A DNA stretch of 64,000 bases from assembly GCF_022662575.1 (NCBI RefSeq), contig NZ_JALBFU010000001.1:119188-183187 (forward strand), read 5' to 3'. The stretch comes from Luteimonas aquatica. GTDB taxonomy: Bacteria > Pseudomonadota > Gammaproteobacteria > Xanthomonadales > Xanthomonadaceae. The notes under the pieces are model-generated. The model saw only the letters and a list, made by a program, of their open reading frames with translations. It was not told where the DNA came from and did not search any database. Position numbers and translations under genes: made by a program. Positions 28,290 to 36,311 of this stretch are shown piece after piece (position 1 is the first letter of the stretch; each line of letters starts with the position of its first letter).

Positions 28290-30425
28290 TTAATCGTGAT
28301 GGCCTGCACGCTCGGTTTTCGATGCGCGGGCGTATTCGTCCACGCTACGCGCGATCGCGGCGCCCTCGCGCAGTTCGATGATGCGATCGGCGTTCAGGAT
28401 GGTCTCCGGGCGGTGGGCGATGACGATGCGGGTCATCGCCAATCCCGCGATGCAGTCGTTGATGGCGCGCTCGCGTGCCACGTCGAGATGGCTGGTGGCC
28501 TCGTCCAGCAGCAGGATCGCCGGCTGCCGGTACAGCGCGCGCGCCAGCAGCACGCGCTGCTTCTGGCCGCCGGAGAGGGTCGAGCCCATGTCGCCGACCA
28601 GGGATTCGTAGCCCATGGGCATGCGCAGGATGTCGTCGTGGATCTGCGCGGCGCGCGCGGCGGTCTCGATGGCCTCCTGGGTCGCGTCGGCGTCGAAGCC
28701 GCAGATGTTCTCCGCGATCGAGCCGGCGAACAGCGCATCGTCCTGCATCACCGTGCCGAAGCGGGCGCGGTAGTTGCCCAGGCCATAGTGGCGGATGTCG
28801 ACGCCGCCGATCCCGATCCGGCCATGGGCCGGGTGCAGCAGGCCGAGCAGCAGCTTGGCCAGCGTGGTCTTGCCGCAGCCGGAGGGGCCGACGATGGCCA
28901 CCGATTCGCCCGCCTCGATCCGCAGGCTGCAGTCGCGCAGGATCCACGGCTCGTCCTCGGCGTAGCGGAAGCTGACGCCGTCCACCTGCAGCGTCGGCGC
29001 CGGCGCAGGGCCGGCGTATTGGCCCGTGACATGCGGCTCGGGCGGCTCCAGCGCGATGTCGGCGATGCGCATGCCGTGCAGTCCCAGCAGGCGCAGGTCG
29101 ACGAACTTGTCGATCAGGCTGCTGGTGCGGGTGGCGAACAGGTCGGCGTAGGTGACGAAGACCACTAGCATGCCGGCGCTGAACTGCCCGCGCAGCGTCA
29201 TCCAGGCGGCGATCCAGATCAGCAGCACGCGCTGCGCACCGAACACCAGGCGCGACAGGCCGCCGAACAGGGCGGCGACGCGGCCGATGGCCGCCTCGCG
29301 GTTGGCCACCTCCACCGTGGCGTTGGCCACCCGCGCGCGCCGCTGCGCCTGCTGGTTGGCCAGCTTGATGGTCTGCACGCCGTGGATGGATTCGATCAGC
29401 TGGCTCTGCTGGCGTGCCACGTAGGTCAGCTGTTCCTCCTTCAGCGACCACAGCTTGCGGTAGGCCAGCCAGCGCAGCAGCGCGTAGGCGGCGAAGGCGG
29501 CCAGCACCAGCGCGGTGAGCAGCGGGCTGTAGAGCAGCAGCAGGATCAGCACCAGCGAGACGGTCAGCCCGTCCAACACCGCCTCGACGAAGCTGCCGGT
29601 GAGGGTCTGCTGCACCGTCTGCAGCGACAGGAAGCGCGACAGCACCCCGCCGACGCTGCGCTTCTCGAAGTAGTCCAGCGGCAGCCGCAGCAGGTGGCCG
29701 AACAGGTTGGCCAGCCATTGCGCGTTGAGCGAGGCACCGATGCCGGCGACGACCCAGCCGCGCATCGCGGCGATGGCCGACTGCAGCACCACGATGGCGA
29801 GGAAGCCGATGCCGATCAGCGACAGCAGCCCGAGATCGGCCGAGACCAGCACGTCGTCGACCACCCATTGCATCGACAAGGGCAGCGCCAGCGTCAGCAC
29901 CTCCAGCGCCACCGCCAGCATCAGCACCTGGGCCAGCGCGCGGCGCACGCCGGTGACCCGGCCGATCAGCGAGGACAGCGAGATCCGCTGGCGCTCGCGC
30001 AGCGGCTCGAAATCCGCCGCGGGGGCGAGTTCGAGCGCGATGCCGGTGAAGTGGCGGCCGAATTCGGCCAGCGACATCGTCACCTCGCCGCGCGCGGGGT
30101 CGTGGACGGTGGCGCGCTCGCGGCCGATCTCCTTGAGCACCACGAAGTGGTTCAGGTCCCAATGCAGGATGCAGGGCAGGGCGATCTCGCGCAGGTGCGC
30201 CACCTCGGCGCGCAGCGGCCGCGCCTGGAAGCCGAGCGTGCCGGCGATCGCGATCAGCCGCGACAGGCCGGCGCCCTTGAGAGAGATCGGGAAGCGCCGG
30301 CGCATGCTGGCCAGGTCGATGTCGTGGCCGTGGTAGCGGGCGACCATCACCAGGCAGGCCAGCCCGCATTCGGCGATCTCGTTCTGCTGCACCACCGGCA
30401 GCCGCTGGCGATCGGCGCGCCTCAA
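28290..30425 (-). CDS. Peptidase-containing ABC transporter (C39, bacteriocin-type exporter)
   Basis: About 711 residues from TTG 30425, which overlaps the stop of the upstream HlyD gene (TTGA) and follows GGAG. An N-terminal C39 cysteine peptidase shows 'QQNEIAECGLACL' (Q14, C20), 'LHWDLNHFVVL' and 'VHDPARG' as its Cys-His-Asp centre. Next come six transmembrane helices and the nucleotide-binding domain with GPSGCGKTT, LSGGQKQR and ILLLDEATSHLD. Such PCATs cut after double-glycine leaders and export the core; the precursor just downstream has that signal. The partner is the HlyD-type adaptor upstream. Confidence 0.92.
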   Translation of the reverse strand: MRRADRQRLPVVQQNEIAECGLACLVMVARYHGHDIDLASMRRRFPISLKGAGLSRLIAIAGTLGFQARPLRAEVAHLREIALPCILHWDLNHFVVLKEIGRERATVHDPARGEVTMSLAEFGRHFTGIALELAPAADFEPLRERQRISLSSLIGRVTGVRRALAQVLMLAVALEVLTLALPLSMQWVVDDVLVSADLGLLSLIGIGFLAIVVLQSAIAAMRGWVVAGIGASLNAQWLANLFGHLLRLPLDYFEKRSVGGVLSRFLSLQTVQQTLTGSFVEAVLDGLTVSLVLILLLLYSPLLTALVLAAFAAYALLRWLAYRKLWSLKEEQLTYVARQQSQLIESIHGVQTIKLANQQAQRRARVANATVEVANREAAIGRVAALFGGLSRLVFGAQRVLLIWIAAWMTLRGQFSAGMLVVFVTYADLFATRTSSLIDKFVDLRLLGLHGMRIADIALEPPEPHVTGQYAGPAPAPTLQVDGVSFRYAEDEPWILRDCSLRIEAGESVAIVGPSGCGKTTLAKLLLGLLHPAHGRIGIGGVDIRHYGLGNYRARFGTVMQDDALFAGSIAENICGFDADATQEAIETAARAAQIHDDILRMPMGYESLVGDMGSTLSGGQKQRVLLARALYRQPAILLLDEATSHLDVARERAINDCIAGLAMTRIVIAHRPETILNADRIIELREGAAIARSVDEYARASKTERAGHHD

Positions 30426-31666
30426 GGCGCGGCTCCGGCGCCGGCGCGCAGCGGATCGAGCAGGAACTGGTACAGGCGCCGGCGTTCGAGCAGCAGGTCG
30501 GCATCCAGCGTCATGGTCGCGCGCAGGGGCAGGGCGCCCGATCCCGGGTCCAGCGCGATCACGGCGCGATAGGCCGGGGCGTCGAGGCGGATGCCGCTGC
30601 GCGCCTGGATCTCCTGCGCGGGCAGGGCGCTGCCGGAGAGCTCGACGACGCGGCCATAGCGCTGGCCGTAGCGCTGGTAGGGAAAGGCATGGAAGCGCAT
30701 CGCCACGCGCGTACCGACGCGCAGGGCGCCGGCGGCGCGGCTGGGCACCCACAGCTCGGCGCGCAGCGCGGAGCCCTGCGGAATCAGGGTGAGCAGGCGC
30801 TGTCCCTGGACGACGGCATCGCCGGCCGCGACGCCGAGGCCGGCGACCGTGCCCGCGCGCGGCGCGCGCAGGCGCAATCCGCCCTCGACGCGGTTGCGCG
30901 CGCGCTCCTGGGAGACGTCGGCGAGCGTGCGTTCGATTTCGCTGCGGCGCAGTCCGGTGTCGAGCGGCAGCACCTGCAGCTCGGCGCGCGCGGCCGCCAG
31001 CGTCTGCTCGATGTCGAGCTGCTCCTGGCGGCTGGCCTGCGCCGAGGCCTCGGCCTCCAGCGCGGCGTTCTCGTAGCCCTGGATCTGCACCGCGCTGACG
31101 ATCTGCTGCTTCTCCAGCGGGCGCACGCGCTCGAGCATGGCGCGTGCGCTGGCGGCCTGGGCGTCGCGCAGGCGGTGGCGCTGTTCGGCGGCGGCCCGCT
31201 GCTGCGAGAGCGAGGCGATCTTCGCGCGCAGCGCGGCGGCGCGCTGGCCCTCGCCCTGGCGCAGGTCGGCCAGGTCGGCCTGCAGCCGCGTGCGCTTGCG
31301 CTCGAGCTCGGCGCCGATGGCGGCGCTCAGGCCACCCGGCAGTTGCGGCGCGTCGAGGTCGGAGGAGAGCTCCAGCAGATCCTGGCCGCGCCGTACCGGC
31401 TGGCCTTCGCGCACCAGCACGCGGGCGACGACGCCCTTGGCCGGAGCGGCGACGCTCGGCAATCCGTCGGCCGGGATCAGGCGCCCCTGCACGCGCTCCT
31501 TGCGCGCGTAGCTGCCGAACGCCAGCACCAGCAGCAGCGCCAGCACGGCCGCCGCGGCGACGATCGCCATCGGCCAGCCCAGCCGCGAGGAGGTCAGCCG
31601 CACGGTGCCGAGCCATTGCTCCTTCCTGGCGTCGAGCACCTCGCGCCGGAACAGGTCCTCAGTCAT
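30422..31666 (-). CDS. HlyD-family periplasmic adaptor of the graspetide exporter
   Basis: A 414-residue membrane fusion protein. A single N-terminal transmembrane helix (about 30-52) is followed by a lipoyl-like half ('PSVAAPAKGVVARVLVREGQPVRRG'), a long coiled coil (about 115-270), the second lipoyl half ('RAPRAGTVAGLGVAAGDAVVQGQ') and a beta-barrel end. It would link the ABC exporter to an outer-membrane channel; no TolC-like gene is nearby. It is the first gene of the minus-strand unit and diverges from the TonB receptor at 31982. Confidence 0.92.
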   Translation of the reverse strand: MTEDLFRREVLDARKEQWLGTVRLTSSRLGWPMAIVAAAAVLALLLVLAFGSYARKERVQGRLIPADGLPSVAAPAKGVVARVLVREGQPVRRGQDLLELSSDLDAPQLPGGLSAAIGAELERKRTRLQADLADLRQGEGQRAAALRAKIASLSQQRAAAEQRHRLRDAQAASARAMLERVRPLEKQQIVSAVQIQGYENAALEAEASAQASRQEQLDIEQTLAAARAELQVLPLDTGLRRSEIERTLADVSQERARNRVEGGLRLRAPRAGTVAGLGVAAGDAVVQGQRLLTLIPQGSALRAELWVPSRAAGALRVGTRVAMRFHAFPYQRYGQRYGRVVELSGSALPAQEIQARSGIRLDAPAYRAVIALDPGSGALPLRATMTLDADLLLERRRLYQFLLDPLRAGAGAAP

Positions 31667-31981
31667 GGCATGCCGGGGATTCCCTGCCCGGATCGCGCCC
31701 GCTCAGGGGGCGCATGCGATACGGCGATCCATCGGGGCGGGGGCGGAAGGGCTGGGCATGGCGTCCGCGGCGGCAAGGGGAGTGCGGAGGCTGGCAAAAG
31801 CCGCCACGCGATGCAAGCGCGGGCCATCACGAAGCCGGGTGCGCGCGCAAATAAGCCAGGGGCATCACGACATGCCGCCCTTTCATTGTATGTCGCAGTG
31901 CAGCAAACACAGAATCATCGCACGGCCCGCCGCACGATACGATCACGCGGCAGGGGCCGCGACTCTCGCCAAGGACATTTC
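31667..31981. other. Divergent intergenic region
   Basis: 315 bases between the divergent HlyD and TonB-receptor genes. No credible gene was seen. The part near 31880-31930 is less GC-rich (TTTCATTGTATG, CAAACACAGAATCATC) and probably holds promoters, but no hexamer pair stands out. AAGGACATTTC supplies the ribosome-binding site of the receptor. Confidence 0.5.
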
Positions 31982-34741
31982 ATGCACGCCGCCAGACATT
32001 CGCGACGCCCATTGCCGTGGGCCCTTCTTCCGCTGCTCGGATTGCCCGGGCTGGCCGCAGCGCAAGCGCAGCAGCAGGCGCCGGCGCAGGAGCAGCCCAC
32101 CACCCTGGACAACGTGGTGGTCACCGGTTCGCGCATCCCGCGCGCGACGCTGGAAGGCCCTTCGCCGGTCACCGTGATCAAGAAGGAGGACATCGACGCG
32201 CAGGGCTTCCGCAGCGTGTTCGACGCGGTCAGCGCGCTGGCGCAGAACAACGGCGCGGTGCAGGGCGAGGACTTCGGCAATACCTTCACGCCGGCGGCCA
32301 ACACCATCAACCTGCGCGGCCTGGGGCCGAACCACACCCTGATCCTGCTCAACGGCCGGCGCCTGGCCGACTATCCGATCGCCTACGAGGGCTCGCTGAG
32401 CATCGTCAACCTGGCCAATATCCCCAGCGCCCTGATCGAGCGCATCGAGGTGCTCGCCGGCGGCGCGTCGGCCGTTTACGGATCGGACGCGGTCGCCGGC
32501 GTGGTCAACATCATCCTCAAGCAGCGCTACGACGGCAGCGATCTCAACCTGCGCGTGGGCGGGACCCAGGAGGGCGGCGGGCAGAACCAGCGCCTGCAGT
32601 TCACCAGCGGCTACTCCACCGATCGCTTCGATGCGGTCTACGGCATCGAATTGCTGCATCGCAAGCCGATCTGGGGATCGCAGCGCGATTTCATGGATTC
32701 CTACGCCGACGATCCCACCGGCGTGCCGGGCCTGCCGTATTCGGTGTTCGTCCGGCGCCGTCCCGATCTCCAGCGCAACAGCTACATCGACCCGGCCGAC
32801 GCCTGCGCGGCGGGCGGCTACCTGGCCGGAGACACCACCTTCCGCGCCTTCAATCCGCGCCAGGGCTATTTCTGCGGCAGCTATGAGGGCCGTCCCAAGT
32901 TCTGGACGGTGCAGACCGAAAAGAAGAACGCCGACGCCTACGGCGCGCTGACCTGGCATCTGAACGACCGCACCGACCTGTTCGCCGACGTCGCGCTGGG
33001 CATCGCCAGCATCCAGAACAACACCAGCGTGCCGACCTGGACCTCGGACGCCGCCAGCAACGGCTATTTCATCAACCAGGGCAACGGAAACACGCCGGAA
33101 GTGCTGCAACGCAACTTCATGCCGGAGGAGATCGGCTCGGCGCACGCCAACAACCGCCACTACCTGGAGCGCAGCTGGGCATTCACCGTCGGCGCCAAGG
33201 GCACGTTCGGCGATTCGGACTGGGACTACGAGGCCGCCTACAACCGCGGCCGCTACGAGAACCGCACCCGGCGCCGCGCCTTCCTGACCGGCATCAACGA
33301 GTATTTTCTCGGTCCCAAGCTCGGCGAGCAGGACGGCATCAACGTCTACAACCCGGACATGGCGCGCTTCTACCGGCCGCTGAGCCCTGGCGAATACGAC
33401 GCGCTGACCGGCCGCTACGAGAGCGTCAACAGCTCCTGGATCAGCAACTTCAGCTTCACCGTCAACGGCAAGCTGTTCGACCTGCCGGCCGGCGGGGTCG
33501 ATCTGGCGGCCGTGGTCGAGGCCGGCCAGCAGGGCTACAGCAACCGTCCCGATCCGCGCCTGGGGCAGGGCGTATTCTGGAACAGCAGTGCCGGCGTTCC
33601 GGCGCGCGGGGAGCGCGACCGTTACGCGATCGGCGCCGAGATCAAGGTGCCCGTCTTCGAACGCCTGACCGCGAGCGCGGCCGCGCGCTACGACGAGTTC
33701 CGCTTCGCCGGACGCAAGATCAGCAAGAGCACCTGGAACGCCGGCCTGGAGTTCCGGCCGGTGGACAGCCTGCTGCTGCGCGCCACCGCCGCCACCAGCT
33801 TCCGCGCGCCCGACATGAACTACGTCTTCGCGGCGCAGACGCGCGGCTACAACCCGGGCATGACCGACTACTGGCGCTGCCGCACCGCCGGCCAGCCCTA
33901 CGACGACTGCGACTATTCGGGGTTGAACATCGACTACACCAGCACCGGCAATCCGGACCTGAAGCCGGAGAACGGCAAGTCCTACGGCATCGGCGTGGTC
34001 TGGTCGCCTTCGCAGAACTTCGATCTGTCGGTGGACTACTACAACGTGCGCCTGGACGACCAGGTCACCGACCTGGACACCGACCGCATCCTGCGCAACG
34101 AGGCCGATTGCCGCGTCGGCAGCACCCTGGGCGGAGACCCGCGCGACATCAATTCGCCCTTGTGCCAGGACGCGCTGGCCCGCGTGGTCCGCAACCCGCC
34201 CGACGCGCCGGTGGGGCCAAACGAGGTGCGCCGCGTGCTCACCAATGCGATCAACGCCTCCTACGAGCGGGTCAGCGGCGTCGACCTGAAGACCAACTAC
34301 CGCTGGAGCGGCGGCCGCTACGGCGACTTCCGCGCCAGCCTGTCCTACAACCTGGTGATCAAGCACGAGTACAGCCAGTTCTCCGACGATCCGATCACCG
34401 ACCAGCGCAACGCGCTCGACTTCTACGACTGGCGCAGCAAGCTCAACGGCAACCTGTCGTGGGAGCGGGGAGCATGGTCGGCCACGCTCTACGGCATCCG
34501 CTACGGCAGCCTGCCCAATGCCAACGGCAGCGGCCGCATCGCGCCGTACATGCTCTACAACGGCAGCATCGGCTATCGCTTCGACGACAAGAACACGCTG
34601 TCGCTGATCGTCAACAACCTGCGCAACACGCATCCGCCGCTGGACAAGACCGGCGAGGGCGGCTGGCCGTTCTACCCGGTCGGCAACTACGATCCCTACG
34701 GCCGGCAGTTCTGGCTGGAGTACAACGTCCACTTCGATTGA
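31982..34741 (+). CDS. TonB-dependent outer-membrane receptor
   Basis: A 919-residue receptor with a signal peptide (about 1-28, ending GLAAAQA). A TonB-box-like segment with 'TTLDNVVVTGSRIPR' is followed by the plug domain ('INLRGLGPNHTLILLNGRRL', 'IERIEVLAGGASAVYGSDAVAGVVNIILK') and a 22-strand barrel ending in a terminal aromatic-rich strand 'QFWLEYNVHFD'. This subclass is common in Xanthomonadaceae and is often linked to peptides or oligosaccharides. It is divergent from the graspetide exporter; a role in peptide uptake is possible but unproven. Confidence 0.9.
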   Translation: MHAARHSRRPLPWALLPLLGLPGLAAAQAQQQAPAQEQPTTLDNVVVTGSRIPRATLEGPSPVTVIKKEDIDAQGFRSVFDAVSALAQNNGAVQGEDFGNTFTPAANTINLRGLGPNHTLILLNGRRLADYPIAYEGSLSIVNLANIPSALIERIEVLAGGASAVYGSDAVAGVVNIILKQRYDGSDLNLRVGGTQEGGGQNQRLQFTSGYSTDRFDAVYGIELLHRKPIWGSQRDFMDSYADDPTGVPGLPYSVFVRRRPDLQRNSYIDPADACAAGGYLAGDTTFRAFNPRQGYFCGSYEGRPKFWTVQTEKKNADAYGALTWHLNDRTDLFADVALGIASIQNNTSVPTWTSDAASNGYFINQGNGNTPEVLQRNFMPEEIGSAHANNRHYLERSWAFTVGAKGTFGDSDWDYEAAYNRGRYENRTRRRAFLTGINEYFLGPKLGEQDGINVYNPDMARFYRPLSPGEYDALTGRYESVNSSWISNFSFTVNGKLFDLPAGGVDLAAVVEAGQQGYSNRPDPRLGQGVFWNSSAGVPARGERDRYAIGAEIKVPVFERLTASAAARYDEFRFAGRKISKSTWNAGLEFRPVDSLLLRATAATSFRAPDMNYVFAAQTRGYNPGMTDYWRCRTAGQPYDDCDYSGLNIDYTSTGNPDLKPENGKSYGIGVVWSPSQNFDLSVDYYNVRLDDQVTDLDTDRILRNEADCRVGSTLGGDPRDINSPLCQDALARVVRNPPDAPVGPNEVRRVLTNAINASYERVSGVDLKTNYRWSGGRYGDFRASLSYNLVIKHEYSQFSDDPITDQRNALDFYDWRSKLNGNLSWERGAWSATLYGIRYGSLPNANGSGRIAPYMLYNGSIGYRFDDKNTLSLIVNNLRNTHPPLDKTGEGGWPFYPVGNYDPYGRQFWLEYNVHFD

Positions 34742-34763
34742 AGCGGATCGGGCGGCGGGTTCC

Positions 34764-34789
34764 CGGTGCCGGGCGCGAGGCCGGCACCG
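34764..34789. terminator. Symmetric stem between convergent genes
   Basis: A perfect nine-base stem CGGTGCCGG/CCGGCACCG with an eight-base loop sits between the stop of the TonB receptor and the convergent DUF1501 gene. It could serve both strands, though no T tract flanks it. Confidence 0.4.
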
Positions 34790-34819
34790 GACGTGGCCGC
34801 GAGGGATGCGCGCCGCGGC

Positions 34820-36301
34820 CTAGGCGAACATCCGCTCCAGCCAGGCCAGCAGGCGCCACAACAGCCTGCGCCGGGCTTGGGGTGCGTGTTCCCTGGCGGG
34901 CGGCGCGGTGCCGACGAGGCTGGAGGACGGCGGTTGGCCCGTGCGCGCCGGCAACGACGCGGTGGGCGGCGCGGCCGCGAGCGTGCCGGCCGCGAACAGG
35001 CCCAGCGGCGCGTAGCCGGCATAGCCGGGGAACACCGTGCCGATCTGGTTGTTGCCCATGCGCTGGATCAGCAGTTCCGAGAGCACGCGGCGGAAATCGG
35101 TGGTCACCGGCACGTCGCCGAAGTAGCTCGACAGCACCTCGGGATCGAGCCCCTTCCACGTGCCGTACAGCTTGCGACCGTTGACCGCGCCGCCGAGCAC
35201 CAGCAGGGGATTGCCGTAGCCGTGGTCGGTGCCGCCGCTGCCGTTCTCGCGCACGCGGCGGCCGAACTCGGACTGCACGATCACCGTGACCCGCGGCAGT
35301 TCGCCGCCGGTCTTGAGCTCGGCGTAGAAGGCGGTGAGCGCCTGCGACAGTTCGGCGACCTTGTTCTGGAAGTAGTGGTAGCCGCTGCCCGCGCTGCCCT
35401 GGCCCTCGTGGGTGTCCCAGCCGCCCAGGTCGAGCGCGGCATAGCGCATGCCGAGGTTGAAGCGGATCGACTGCGCCACCGTCCACAGCTGGCGCGCGAA
35501 GGCGGTGGCCGGCCAGCCGGCCGGCGGATCGGAGTAGGGCTGGGCGGCGATCACGCGCAGCGACAGGTCGGCGCGCTGTCCGCTGGTCTCCAGCGCGGTG
35601 CCGCCGGCCCACAGCGAGGCCAGCGTTTCGCTGATGCCGCGATAGCCGGCGGGATCGCCCTCGCGGCGCCGCTGCCAGGCCCAGGCGCTGGCGTTGAGCG
35701 CGAATTCCTGCGGGCTGCCCATGGTCAGTGCCTGCGCGGCGCCGAGCAGGTTGGCCGGCGTGCGGCTGTTCACCGCCAGCGCCGGCATGGTTTCGTTGCC
35801 GATCGTGCCCGGCTGCGTGTTCCAGGCGCGGGTGATCCAGCCGCTGCCGGTGCCGTGCTGGCCGGGCGTGCCGAGGTCGAGATAGAGCTGCGCGTCGAAA
35901 TGGCTGCGCGTGACGGCGGTCAGCAGGCCGCAGCTCTGCACGATCGCCAGCCTGCCGTCGTTCCAGATATCGCGCAGGCCGCTGGCCGAGGGATGCAGGC
36001 CGAAACCGGTGGCGGCGCCGTTGGCCAGGGTCAGCGGCAGCGCAGCGTAGGCGCCGGAGGCCGGCAGGGCGAGGTTGGGCCGCGCCTGCTCGTAGAAGCT
36101 GCGGTCGTCGCCGGAGACCGGCGGCACCAGGTTGAGGCCGTCGATGCCGCCGCGCAGGAACACGTGCACCACGGTGTCGTAGGGATTGGCGGCGGCGAAG
36201 GCGGCATCGGAGAACAGCAGCGCCGGTCCGGCGGCGCCGGCGGTCGCCGTGGCGCAGCAGCCCTTGAGGAATTCGCGGCGGTTGAGGATCAGGCGTGACA
36301 T
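34820..36301 (-). CDS. DUF1501 family Tat-exported protein
   Basis: A 493-residue protein with a twin-arginine signal, NRREFLKG at residues 7-14, then a hydrophobic stretch ending AAFAA. 'VVHVFLRGGIDGLNLVPP', 'WDTHEGQ' and 'EFGRRVRENGSGGTDHGYGNPLLVLGG' (core 'SGGTDHGYGN') are DUF1501 hallmarks, and the family has an alkaline-phosphatase/sulfatase-like fold. The biochemical role is unknown. It is paired with the DUF1800 gene upstream, ten bases apart, an arrangement seen widely. Confidence 0.88.
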   Translation of the reverse strand: MSRLILNRREFLKGCCATATAGAAGPALLFSDAAFAAANPYDTVVHVFLRGGIDGLNLVPPVSGDDRSFYEQARPNLALPASGAYAALPLTLANGAATGFGLHPSASGLRDIWNDGRLAIVQSCGLLTAVTRSHFDAQLYLDLGTPGQHGTGSGWITRAWNTQPGTIGNETMPALAVNSRTPANLLGAAQALTMGSPQEFALNASAWAWQRRREGDPAGYRGISETLASLWAGGTALETSGQRADLSLRVIAAQPYSDPPAGWPATAFARQLWTVAQSIRFNLGMRYAALDLGGWDTHEGQGSAGSGYHYFQNKVAELSQALTAFYAELKTGGELPRVTVIVQSEFGRRVRENGSGGTDHGYGNPLLVLGGAVNGRKLYGTWKGLDPEVLSSYFGDVPVTTDFRRVLSELLIQRMGNNQIGTVFPGYAGYAPLGLFAAGTLAAAPPTASLPARTGQPPSSSLVGTAPPAREHAPQARRRLLWRLLAWLERMFA

Positions 36302-36311
36302 GGCATCCTCC

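Noticed and set aside
30689-31981. N-terminal extension of the TonB receptor back to 30689
   Set aside because: The extension lies antisense to the HlyD gene; the signal peptide and AAGGA site fix the start at 31982.
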